Assembly (NCBI GenBank): GCA_029256645.1
Contig: JAQSXM010000174.1
Location: 1 to 13,171, forward strand
Source: Sporomusa sp.
Lineage (GTDB): Bacteria; Bacillota_C; Negativicutes; Sporomusales; Sporomusaceae
Length of the DNA: 13,171 nt
Direction: 5' to 3'
Shown: positions 7,270 to 13,171 of the stretch, piece by piece
Position numbering within the stretch: position 1 is the first letter of the stretch
Layout of the letters: each line of letters opens with the position of its first letter
Notes under the pieces: model-generated
Seen by the model: only the letters and a program-made list of their open reading frames with translations
Databases searched by the model: none
What the model was told of the DNA's origin: nothing
Translations under genes and position numbers: made by a program

Positions 7270-8023
7270 AATAGCGGCTGCATTCGGCGGCGGGATCCTC
7301 GGCGCGGCAATCGGTGCGTTACCGGCATTCATTATGGCAGGTGTCCTGGTTCTGGCTAACATGACAGATCTGGCATTCGGACCTTATTTCGGTCCCCATA
7401 TTGCTTTTGCCGGCGGCGTTGCGGCGACTGCGTTTGCCGGGAAGCGCGGGCTGGAGGCCGGGAATAATATTTTAATGCCGCTGGCCAAATTTAATGATGG
7501 CTATATCCTGCTGGTTGGTGGAATATTCGGGGCTGCCGGGCTGGTTGTCCAGAAACTGCTTGCCGGTATGGGCACGCCAACCGATACAGTTGCTCTCACA
7601 GTTGCCCTGTCAGGTATTATTGCCAGGCTTGTTTTTGGTAATGGCAAACTATTTGGCGGTTACGCCATGCCTGATGGCAGGACTGTTGTATTTCTGATTG
7701 TTTTAGGCTTAGGTGTAGGGTTAATCTCAGGTTATGCCTCGCTTGTTACCAAAAATGCTGTAATTGGTTTTGGGGTTGCTGCAACTACCCTGATTTTTCT
7801 TCAGTTCATGGGGGTTGGACCGGTAACCCATCATCTGGCGCTGCCGGCAGCTCTGGCAGCTCTGGCAACAGGCAGCATCTGGGCAGGTGGCTTATTCGGG
7901 GTACTGGGTGCTCTCCTGGGAGACTTTTTTGGTAAAACCATGAATAGTGGCGATACCCATGTTGATCCGCCGGCCTTAACAATTGCACTGCTGACATTGC
8001 TTGTTACGCTCTTTATGTCATGA
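7253..8023 (+). CDS. Polytopic membrane protein of unknown function, pdu operon-linked
   Basis: A 256-residue very hydrophobic protein with roughly eight predicted membrane helices. I do not recognise the family. Distinct polar patches between helices are FGPYFGPHIAF, GPVTHHLALP and NSGDTHVDPPA. The first and last contain His/Asp near Gly or Pro, as in many channels and transporters. The start is ATG 7253, because GCAGGAGG (7236-7243) lies 9 bases upstream inside pduT. The same frame is open further back but has no start signal. The 17-base overlap with pduT points to coupled translation, so it is an integral operon member. Salmonella uses the MIP channel PduF for propanediol entry. This protein is not a MIP channel (no NPA boxes), but an uptake or export role is a reasonable inference. 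No function is shown by the sequence. Confidence 0.8.
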   Translation: MFSAVEIAAAFGGGILGAAIGALPAFIMAGVLVLANMTDLAFGPYFGPHIAFAGGVAATAFAGKRGLEAGNNILMPLAKFNDGYILLVGGIFGAAGLVVQKLLAGMGTPTDTVALTVALSGIIARLVFGNGKLFGGYAMPDGRTVVFLIVLGLGVGLISGYASLVTKNAVIGFGVAATTLIFLQFMGVGPVTHHLALPAALAALATGSIWAGGLFGVLGALLGDFFGKTMNSGDTHVDPPALTIALLTLLVTLFMS

Positions 8024-8059
8024 CTACACGGAGCATAGGGACTGATTAGGGGGGATTTT

Positions 8060-8230
8060 ATGACTCAATATCATGTGAAAGAATCAGGAGATACTGCCGA
8101 TGGTTTTAAATGTACAGCCTGCGGCCATATCTGGACAACAAAGGATACGAAATTTGATAAATGCCCGGCCTGTGGCTATGCCTGTAATCCGTATGCCTGT
8201 CAGATACGGCCTGCACCTAAAAAAGAGTAA
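8060..8230 (+). CDS. Small six-cysteine zinc-ribbon/rubredoxin-like protein
   Basis: A 56-residue protein with a strong AGGGGGG ribosome site (8048-8054). Cysteines at 18, 21, 35, 38, 42 and 47 give FKCTACGHIW, then DKCPACGYACNPYAC: two CxxC knuckles 13 residues apart plus two extra cysteines. This fits a zinc ribbon or a rubredoxin-like metal site. The FxCxxCGHxW form is typical of short metal-binding knuckles. It lies 36 bases after the membrane protein gene and directly before a strong hairpin, so it is probably the last gene of the pdu operon. Its role is unknown. It may be a metal or electron carrier, or a partner of the preceding membrane protein. Confidence 0.8.
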   Translation: MTQYHVKESGDTADGFKCTACGHIWTTKDTKFDKCPACGYACNPYACQIRPAPKKE

Positions 8231-8249
8231 TTGCCGGCAGGGAGAGAAA

Positions 8250-8285
8250 TACCCCGGACTTACGCCAAAAAGTAAGTCCGGGGTA
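8250..8285 (+). terminator. Perfect 14-bp hairpin ending the pdu operon
   Basis: The arms TACCCCGGACTTAC (8250-8263) and GTAAGTCCGGGGTA (8272-8285) pair perfectly around the 8-base loop GCCAAAAA. It begins 19 bases after the zinc-ribbon stop. The following T stretch is weak (AGTTTTAG about 10 bases on), so it may act as an mRNA 3' stabiliser as well as a terminator. Confidence 0.7.
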
Positions 8286-8382
8286 CTTGCTACAGTTTTA
8301 GTCGATTATACGTTTGGCATGACTATGGTAAGCATCCAAAATTCTGTAAATATTTCAGTATAACTTTCTCCTGGATAAGGGC

Positions 8383-8430
8383 AACCGCGGCTTCCGCTTT
8401 CGCCAAAGGCTCGGCGCAAGCCGTGTTTTC
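8383..8430 (+). terminator. Second terminator-like hairpin
   Basis: CGCGGCTT (8386-8393) pairs with AAGCCGTG (8418-8425), with one G-T pair, around a GC-rich inner segment that can fold further. It is followed by TTTTC. It points rightward and may back up the hairpin at 8250. It also lies just beyond the stop of the leftward QAQL-repeat gene, although no T run exists on that side. Confidence 0.5.
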
Positions 8431-8438
8431 TTGATCTA

Positions 8439-8846
8439 CTACTTAATTGCTGCTTTGAGCTCCTCAATAAGATCAGCGAGCGGCAGATTCGATTTCTTGC
8501 TGGTATCTATCATTCTATCCACTAATGATGCGACGGTGGCAGCCGTCAAATCGCCGCGCAGGAACAGCACAATGATAACAATAATAATTAAAATTAATAG
8601 TGAAATTAAGGGGTCAGCAACAGCGATAGCCAACGAATTTCCGCATTTCTCCATATGATTGGTTACTGTGTCGGTTTCAGTTTCGGTTTGGCTCTGCGCT
8701 TGTGCTTGTAATTGTGCCTGTAATTGTGCCTGTAACTGGGCCTGTAACTGTGCCTGTAATTGTGCTTGTGCTTGCCATTGATCTTGATATTGCTTTGCTA
8801 TAATGGTCGCAATTCTTTCAACTTCAAATTCAGGTAAACAACTCAA
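8439..8846 (-). CDS. Small QAQL-repeat single-helix membrane protein, unknown
   Basis: A 135-residue protein that I do not recognise. The order is: an N-terminal helical part SCLPEFEVERIATIIAKQYQ (2-21); a Gln/Ala-rich stretch with five QAQL units (about 24-50), likely an extended or coiled helix; a Thr/Glu-rich segment SQTETETDTVTNH; one membrane helix with the core LLILIIIVIIVLFL; and a C-terminal amphipathic part ending IEELKAAIK. No signal peptide is seen. The start chosen is TTG 8846, because TAGGAG lies 8 bases upstream. The longer ATG start at 8864 has no ribosome site and would put that site inside the coding region. It stands alone between terminators and seems to be its own transcription unit. 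Confidence 0.65.
   Translation of the reverse strand: MSCLPEFEVERIATIIAKQYQDQWQAQAQLQAQLQAQLQAQLQAQLQAQAQSQTETETDTVTNHMEKCGNSLAIAVADPLISLLILIIIVIIVLFLRGDLTAATVASLVDRMIDTSKKSNLPLADLIEELKAAIK
8707..8766. repeat. Five tandem 12-bp repeats
   Basis: Five copies of a unit like TGTAATTGTGCC begin at 8707, 8719, 8731, 8743 and 8755. They differ at only a few bases (T/C at position 6, T/G at position 9, C/T at position 12). Read leftward, each codes for QAQL. The unit keeps frame, so copy-number changes would lengthen or shorten the protein without breaking it. Confidence 0.9.
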
Positions 8847-8952
8847 CTTAATCACTCCTAACATATTATTTTACTAGGTATCTACTGTATATTATTCATA
8901 TATATTATGTAGCGTTACTATATATAAAAAAAATAATTGATAGATTAATAAA

Positions 8953-8985
8953 CCAGGACTGACGCGAGTTTGCAGACAGCCCTGG
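8953..8985. terminator. Hairpin with T-rich flanks on both sides
   Basis: CCAGGACTG (8953-8961) and CAGCCCTGG (8977-8985) pair with one mismatch around a 15-base loop. Rightward it is followed by CTTTTATTTTGCTTTT. Leftward it is followed by TTTATTAATC. It could stop transcripts from either direction. The gene-free stretch 8847-9151 holds this hairpin, the one at 9065 and an AT-rich segment (8870-8950) that probably contains the promoter of the QAQL-repeat gene. I see no gene in it. Confidence 0.5.
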
Positions 8986-9064
8986 CTTTTATTTTGCTTT
9001 TATGCAGTTATTTTTGTCAGATTTATGTAAGAATAGAAAGTAAACCTACTACATCATAATAGAA

Positions 9065-9105
9065 AAAACGCCTACAGCATATGGAATCCGTGCTTTAGGC
9101 GTTTT
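9065..9105 (-). terminator. Terminator of the chemoreceptor-like gene
   Basis: AAAACGCCTACAGCA (9065-9079) pairs with TGCTTTAGGCGTTTT (9091-9105) with one mismatch. Read leftward, the stem runs into six T residues, which makes a good intrinsic terminator 47 bases after the stop of the gene at 9152. The rightward side also has GTTTTCTT, so it may work both ways. Confidence 0.8.
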
Positions 9106-9151
9106 CTTATAACTTAAACCTGGATACGCGCTAGTTTGAGGGAAAGCCGAG

Positions 9152-10159
9152 TTATATTGTCTCACTGATTATGGCAGACCAGTTTTTTCCTTTGTAGGCA
9201 TTGTAACCGCGTGTATGGGCATACCCATAAATTTTAGTATTGCCACGGTTGTCTTTTTCAAGGGTGTAACCGTATGTTGCCCCTTTCATAGCACGCTGAG
9301 CTGCTTCCAGGTTTTTTAGATTATCTGTTAGAATCCCCTTGCGGCTTGGACAGGCGATAACATAGCCGTCCTTGTTGATGATCGCTACATCTCCCTGCTT
9401 ACCGATACGGGCTGAATCCAGAATATCATAAATGTATTCCCAGTTAAACCGGGATGAAAAATAGCCGATAATCTCACCGGCATCACTGCGGACAGGGCAG
9501 GAATAGGCTACTGTATGGCGTTTTTCTACTGAGGAAAAATAAAGATCAGTGACAGAGATGGTTTTAGCGGCCTTAACCTCCTGAAACCAGCTCCTGTCAG
9601 ACATCTTTTCGCCAATCAGTTCACGGCGTATACCGGCCGCTACTATTGTGCCTTCGGCATCAAGTACATATAAATCAAAATAGACTTCGTAAATCTCAAC
9701 AAGTGTTTTCAATAAGGTGTTAGCCTGTTCAATATGGTTAGCGGCGGTTGACGATAAGGCATTTTTTACCTGTGAGAAACCGGCCCAGGCCTGGGCATCA
9801 CAATTGCGTTCAAAGAGATTGCGGTCAATCTTGTCGATTGTGTCATAAGCTACATCGGCTGTTCGCACCGCCATGACTTCGTTCGCTTTGGACTGGATGT
9901 TTTCAATAATGATGGTACTCTCTTTTGTAGCGGCAAAGCTGCGGGTGGCTAACTTTTTAATCTCGTCGGCGACAACGCCAAAGCCCCGTCCGGCCTCGCC
10001 GGCTCTTGCTGCTTCAATGGCTGAGTTTAATGACAGCAGGTTGGTTTGTTGAGCAATTTGCTGGATTGTACTAATTACCTTGCTCATAGCATTATTAGCA
10101 TCTTTTAGTTCAGCAAGCAGAATGGATGCGTCAATAATATTGTTGTTATCATCAGACAT
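9152..10159 (-). CDS. Soluble chemoreceptor-like protein: N-terminal MCP hairpin, C-terminal Cache sensor
   Basis: A 335-residue protein. Residues about 14-100 contain the highly conserved methyl-accepting chemotaxis hairpin tip, [20 protein letters not shown] (38-57) followed by [18 protein letters not shown]. This tip normally contacts CheA and CheW. After a linker ([15 protein letters not shown], 106-120), residues about 150-335 resemble a double Cache sensor: [43 protein letters not shown], then [16 protein letters not shown]. The usual order is sensor first with two membrane helices and HAMP. Here the order is reversed, no membrane segment or HAMP is seen, and the hairpin is short. A cytosolic sensor is likely. 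GAGGGGGAG just upstream supports ATG 10159. The ligand is unknown. Confidence 0.85.
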   Translation of the reverse strand: MSDDNNNIIDASILLAELKDANNAMSKVISTIQQIAQQTNLLSLNSAIEAARAGEAGRGFGVVADEIKKLATRSFAATKESTIIIENIQSKANEVMAVRTADVAYDTIDKIDRNLFERNCDAQAWAGFSQVKNALSSTAANHIEQANTLLKTLVEIYEVYFDLYVLDAEGTIVAAGIRRELIGEKMSDRSWFQEVKAAKTISVTDLYFSSVEKRHTVAYSCPVRSDAGEIIGYFSSRFNWEYIYDILDSARIGKQGDVAIINKDGYVIACPSRKGILTDNLKNLEAAQRAMKGATYGYTLEKDNRGNTKIYGYAHTRGYNAYKGKNWSAIISETI

Positions 10160-10178
10160 ATGTTCTCCCCCTCAAAGA

Positions 10179-10215
10179 AAGATGCCTGCCTGTGTCCCCC
10201 ACTGGCAGGCATCTT
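10179..10215 (-). promoter_or_regulatory. 12-bp hairpin in the leader of the chemoreceptor-like gene
   Basis: AAGATGCCTGCC (10179-10190) and GGCAGGCATCTT (10204-10215) pair perfectly around a 13-base loop. It lies between the predicted promoter and the ribosome site. By the promoter position it would begin close to the 5' end of the mRNA. On the mRNA strand no T run follows, so it is more likely an mRNA-stabilising or regulatory leader than a terminator. Confidence 0.6.
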
Positions 10216-10230
10216 CGCCATACATATTAC

Positions 10231-10259
10231 ATTGTAAGGGTAATGGAATTGTCAGTCAA
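10231..10259 (-). promoter_or_regulatory. Sigma-A type promoter of the chemoreceptor-like gene
   Basis: Leftward, TTGACT (10259-10254) and TACAAT (10236-10231) are separated by exactly 17 bases. Each box differs from the consensus by one base. This gives a start of transcription near 10224, about 65 bases before the ATG. It is the clearest promoter in the window. Confidence 0.75.
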
Positions 10260-10321
10260 GCTATATAACTATCTTAACAGCTAATTACCGAAGTAGTAAA
10301 TGAAGCCCAAATGATAATCTG

Positions 10322-11311
10322 CTAGTAGGTCCAAAACATGTTTTGTATCTCATCCGGGTTGTTCGTCTTCATTAAGGCCAGCATAAGCAGAATTCTGGCT
10401 TTCTGCGGGCTAAGGGTATCAGCTACTACGAAGTGATATTGGTCATCATTTAAAGCCCCGTTGCGGGTGACTATACCATTGCAGACCCTGGTGCCACGCA
10501 CCACTACAATGCCCTGACGCTGAATGGCACTAAAGACATGCTGCATGTGCTGCGACATATTGCCGTTGCCAAGCCCGGCATACACCAGGCCTTGGGCACC
10601 AGCCGCCACAGCAGCGCAGGCCAGGGTACCGCTATCATCAACATGTCCGTAGATAATCTCAACCTGAGGCAGTTTGGTAATGCCGATAATATCAAACTCG
10701 GTTAGATAGGTATGTTTACGTGTCGGCATACGATAGAAATGAGGCTGGTTATCGACGATATACCCCAGGTAGCCCAGTTCAGGGGCCTTAAAGGTGTCCT
10801 GGAGTGCGGTGTTCGTTTTGGTCACATCACGACTGCAATTTATAGTATCGTTTAATGCAACAAGTACCCCTTTTCCCCAGGCGGAAGGGCTTGCTGCCAG
10901 GATGATGGCATTATAGAGATTCATGGGACCGTCAGGGCTTATCGCGGTTGACGGGCGCATGGCTCCTACCAGTACTACCGGCTTTTGACTTTTGATGACT
11001 AAATTTAAGAAATAGGCAGTTTCCTCAAGGGTGTCTGTTCCGTGGGTTACAACAACCCCGTCAACAGCCTGTTGTTGCAGCAAGGTGTTGATACGGTCAG
11101 CCAGCTGAAGCCAGACAGCATGGCTCATATCGGCACTGTCAATCTGTATGAGTTGCTCACAGGTAATTGTTGCCGTGCTGTGTATTGAACCAATTTGGTT
11201 TAATATCTCGTCAATTGGTATTATGGCCGGTTGGTAACTGACAGTATCTGTTGGAAAGTGAGATACCCCGGCAATCGTTCCGCCGGTCGCAAGTACTGTA
11301 ATATTTTTCAT
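10322..11311 (-). CDS. L-asparaginase, type II-like
   Basis: A 329-residue asparaginase, hydrolysing L-asparagine to aspartate and ammonia, possibly with some glutaminase activity. The active-site residues are in place: T12 in ATGGTIAG, Y26, S59 in IDSADM, T92-D93 in HGTDT, and K165. They correspond closely to T12, Y25, S58, T89, D90 and K162 of E. coli AnsB. The C-terminus QNMFWTY also looks like the AnsB group. The start chosen is ATG 11311, with GGAAGGG 8 bases upstream, so the conserved MKNITVLATGG begins the protein. A longer frame to 11392 adds 27 residues that do not look like a signal peptide and cross an AT-rich promoter-like stretch. Without a signal peptide it is probably cytoplasmic. 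No clear terminator is seen after the stop. Confidence 0.93.
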   Translation of the reverse strand: MKNITVLATGGTIAGVSHFPTDTVSYQPAIIPIDEILNQIGSIHSTATITCEQLIQIDSADMSHAVWLQLADRINTLLQQQAVDGVVVTHGTDTLEETAYFLNLVIKSQKPVVLVGAMRPSTAISPDGPMNLYNAIILAASPSAWGKGVLVALNDTINCSRDVTKTNTALQDTFKAPELGYLGYIVDNQPHFYRMPTRKHTYLTEFDIIGITKLPQVEIIYGHVDDSGTLACAAVAAGAQGLVYAGLGNGNMSQHMQHVFSAIQRQGIVVVRGTRVCNGIVTRNGALNDDQYHFVVADTLSPQKARILLMLALMKTNNPDEIQNMFWTY

Positions 11312-11545
11312 ACCGCCCACCCTTCCACTGAGTAATCCACTATAATATAACATATAATCCCAGGCTGTTACATACTTTTCAGCGCAGAACAAAGCATTAT
11401 ATTAAATTTGTGCCTTAATTAGGCGTGGGAGTATTGTCCGGAATCAAAGTGCTTGAATGACTGAATAGTTTTCTTATCGTTTAGTGCAGGTTTATTGCCT
11501 AGTCGGGGATAATTGGGGAATAATAACCCAAGTGGAGGTGTTGAT

Positions 11546-12058
11546 ATGCATTCAGAAAGAGCGTTTATTGTCATAACCCCTTATGAATCAAGGCGGTTAA
11601 TTGCCAAAGCGGTTGTTCAGCTCCCCGAGATCAAAGAGGCCTTAGCAAATGGCTGGATTGTTGTGGCAACAGGCAGTACCAACGGTTATGTTGCGGAAGA
11701 GCTGCTCGGTGCTCCCCTGATTAAAGAGAATTTTATTTCAGGGCACATAACGCTGGGAGAAACCTGGAATACCCCGGATAATCCGGATTATATCTTTCCA
11801 ATTGTGTTGCACAAGGGGGTGCGTAAGGATATCAGAGCCGAGCAGGCGCTTGAACTATTTTCTGACAAGGACGTTTTTATAAAAGGGGCAAACGCTGTCG
11901 ACAGCCAATTCAATGCAGCCGTTTTTATGGCACATCAGGCAGGGGGAACAATTGGTTCGGCCTTAGGCACCTTATATGCCCGCGGAGCCCGGCTAATTAT
12001 GCCTGTAGGCCTGGAAAAAATGATTCCCAGCATAGCCGAAGCCGTAAAACAGCGGTAA
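11546..12058 (+). CDS. Conserved protein of unknown function, N-terminal part (probably frameshifted)
   Basis: A 170-residue open frame starting at ATG 11546, with GTGGAGG at proper distance. A TTG at 11513 in the same frame has no ribosome site. Visible segments are ITPYESRRLIAKAVVQLPEI (residues 10-29), VVATGSTNGYVAEELLG, a central DVFIKGANAVDSQFNAAVF, and a Gly-rich AGGTIGSALGTLYARGARL followed by MPVGLEKMIPSIAEAV. From memory this resembles a conserved uncharacterised family of about 250-270 residues whose C-terminal part is found here in another frame (to 12323). The stop TAA TAA at 12056-12061 follows an AAAA run, and the matching continuation is open from 12048. So this is most likely the front part of a broken gene, or one read by frameshifting. 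The function is not known. It is transcribed away from the asparaginase gene. Confidence 0.7.
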   Translation: MHSERAFIVITPYESRRLIAKAVVQLPEIKEALANGWIVVATGSTNGYVAEELLGAPLIKENFISGHITLGETWNTPDNPDYIFPIVLHKGVRKDIRAEQALELFSDKDVFIKGANAVDSQFNAAVFMAHQAGGTIGSALGTLYARGARLIMPVGLEKMIPSIAEAVKQR

Positions 12059-12095
12059 TAAGAGCTATACATATAGCACCGGCAGCCCAATCGGG

Positions 12096-12323
12096 ATGAT
12101 GCCGATTATCAATGCAGTGGTGGTCACTGAGATCCAGGCTCTAAGTACGTTGTTCGGGGTTCAGGTTTACCATATTGGCTCAGGGGGCATTGCCGGCTCG
12201 GAAGGTTCGGTCGTAGTAATCATTGAGGGTGAAGCGGAAAAAGTCAAGCAGGCATTTGAATTTGTACAGGCAATTAAAGGCGAAAAACCACTATTGCGTC
12301 CCAATGGCACACCCAATCAGTAG
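12096..12323 (+). CDS. C-terminal part of the same unknown protein, in another frame
   Basis: A 75-residue open frame from ATG 12096: VVVTEIQALSTLFGVQVYHI, GSGGIAGSEGSVVVIIEG, EKVKQAFEFVQAIKGEKP. There is no convincing ribosome site before the ATG (TCGGG only). The frame is open back to 12048 and codes there for SGNKSYTYSTGSPIG, which reads like protein rather than spacer. Deleting one A from the AAAA at 12046-12049 joins it to the preceding frame as one protein of about 258 residues. I therefore take it as the tail of the upstream gene and not a separate protein. It could still be translated as a small protein if the split is old. Confidence 0.55.
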   Translation: MMPIINAVVVTEIQALSTLFGVQVYHIGSGGIAGSEGSVVVIIEGEAEKVKQAFEFVQAIKGEKPLLRPNGTPNQ

Positions 12324-12419
12324 TTTTCGTATTATTTGCAGCAAGTGAGCAGGAAATAGCGTTAGGAGTGAAGAAAATAACTATTTATAACGGAAAAAAC
12401 AATTAATGGGAGGTTATAA

Positions 12420-13171
12420 ATGCCGAAAAAAAATCAAACCATAAAGAATGTCAAGAAGTATGCAATGCTTTTCTTTGGGGCCATCATAACGGCGGTAGGC
12501 TTGGAAATCTTTCTCGTTCCTAATAATATTATTGACGGGGGGATTGTGGGACTGTCCATTATGGCCAGCCATTTGTCAGGATTACCGCTAAGCCTGTTCC
12601 TGGTGCTGCTCAATTTACCATTTTTATATCTGGGATACGTCCAGATCGGTAAAACGTTTGCTATATCGACGCTTTTTTCTATCCTGTCTTTATCCTACTG
12701 GGTATCAGTTTTTCATCCCATACCTGGCTTAACCAATGATTTGTTTTTGGCAGCGGTCTTTGGGGGGATTATTATCGGGATAGGCGTCGGACTAATTATT
12801 CGTTATGGCGGCTCGCTTGACGGGACAGAGATTGTTGCCATTATACTGGATAAGCGCACAAGCTTTTCAGTGGGCGAAATCATCATGTTCTTCAATCTGT
12901 TCATCCTCACAAGTGCCGGACTTGTGTTTACCTGGGATAAGGCCATGTATTCCCTTGTTGCCTATTTTATCGCCTTTAAGGTGATTGATGTAGTCATTGA
13001 GGGGTTGGATGAATCGAAGGCTGTCATGATTGTATCTGATAGACCGGACGAAATTGCCGATGCACTGATGGCCCGTTTAGGCAGGGGGGTTACTGTCCTG
13101 CATGGTGAGGGCGGGTATACGAAGGAACGCAAGGATGTCCTGTATTCTGTCATTACAAGGCTTGAGATGGC
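12420..13171 (+). CDS. YitT-family membrane protein, 5' part (partial)
   Basis: An open frame from ATG 12420 to the right edge (250 residues, no stop reached). GGGAGG lies 6 bases upstream. About five membrane helices come first, including FFGAIITAVGLEIFLVPNNI, IDGGIVGLSIMASHLSG, LFLAAVFGGIIIGIGVGLII and YGGSLDGTEIVAIIL. A soluble DUF2179-type domain then starts near residue 199 (ESKAVMIVSDRPDEIADAL, GVTVLHGEGGYT). This is the standard YitT layout of 280-300 residues, so some 35-50 residues are missing at the edge. YitT proteins are common in Bacillota with several copies per genome, and their substrate is not known. The gap 12324-12419 holds only the ribosome site and AT-rich sequence. Confidence 0.93.
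   Translation, partial: MPKKNQTIKNVKKYAMLFFGAIITAVGLEIFLVPNNIIDGGIVGLSIMASHLSGLPLSLFLVLLNLPFLYLGYVQIGKTFAISTLFSILSLSYWVSVFHPIPGLTNDLFLAAVFGGIIIGIGVGLIIRYGGSLDGTEIVAIILDKRTSFSVGEIIMFFNLFILTSAGLVFTWDKAMYSLVAYFIAFKVIDVVIEGLDESKAVMIVSDRPDEIADALMARLGRGVTVLHGEGGYTKERKDVLYSVITRLEM

Noticed and set aside
8100..8363. Open frame of 87 codons overlapping the zinc-ribbon gene and the hairpin
   Set aside because: No ribosome site, it crosses the terminator hairpin, and the translation has no recognisable protein character. The Cys-rich frame is much better.
8431..8658. Rightward open frame of 75 codons opposite the QAQL-repeat gene
   Set aside because: Antisense shadow of the leftward gene, without a ribosome site.
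8707..8766. Tandem repeats as a CRISPR array
   Set aside because: The 12-bp units touch each other without spacers and are part of a coding frame.
8901..8909. Leftward CATAATATA, like a sigma-K -10 box, before the QAQL-repeat gene
   Set aside because: No matching -35 element at the right distance, and the region is so AT-rich that such matches are expected by chance.
11453..11480. Possible promoter TTGAAT-16-TATCGT before the split unknown gene
   Set aside because: The -10 box is poor and the spacer is short. Not strong enough to list as a feature.

Overview
The window looks like chromosomal DNA of an anaerobic, low-to-mid GC Bacillota. Strong AGGAGG-type ribosome sites, the gene families and the mixture of pdu genes would fit a Sporomusa/Pelosinus-like member of the Negativicutes, but that placement is an inference from style and not proven here. 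Its main content is the distal part of a propanediol-utilisation (pdu) type bacterial microcompartment operon, read rightwards from the left edge to about 8.23 kb.

Order in the operon: the 3' end of the diol dehydratase reactivase small subunit (pduH), a Cys-tailed shell protein (pduK), a hexameric shell protein (pduA/pduJ), the phosphotransacylase pduL, an unusual flavoprotein-like gene where Salmonella has pduM, the vertex protein pduN, the cobalamin adenosyltransferase pduO, the CoA-acylating aldehyde dehydrogenase pduP, the flavo/Fe-S cobalamin reductase pduS, and the Fe-S trimeric shell protein pduT. Two genes not found in the classical pdu operon follow: a polytopic membrane protein whose start overlaps pduT, and a 56-residue six-cysteine zinc-ribbon protein. 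A perfect 14-bp hairpin follows and probably ends the operon. Together the genes would reactivate the B12 diol dehydratase (upstream, outside the window), rebuild its cofactor (PduO, PduS), oxidise the aldehyde to acyl-CoA (PduP) and convert this to acyl phosphate (PduL) inside a protein shell. pduQ, pduW, pduU and pduV are not seen in this window.

From 8.2 to 9.15 kb lie a leftward gene for a small one-helix membrane protein with five QAQL repeats (encoded by 12-bp tandem DNA repeats) and several terminator-like hairpins. A leftward chemoreceptor-like gene follows, with inverted architecture: a short signalling hairpin at the N-terminus and a Cache-type sensor at the C-terminus, with no membrane segment. 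It has a very good sigma-A promoter and a 12-bp leader hairpin. Next is a leftward type II-like L-asparaginase gene.

From 11.5 kb the genes run rightward again. A conserved protein of unknown function appears split into two reading frames by a single-base frameshift in an AAAA run. The window ends inside a YitT-family membrane protein gene. I find no tRNA, rRNA, CRISPR array or insertion sequence.
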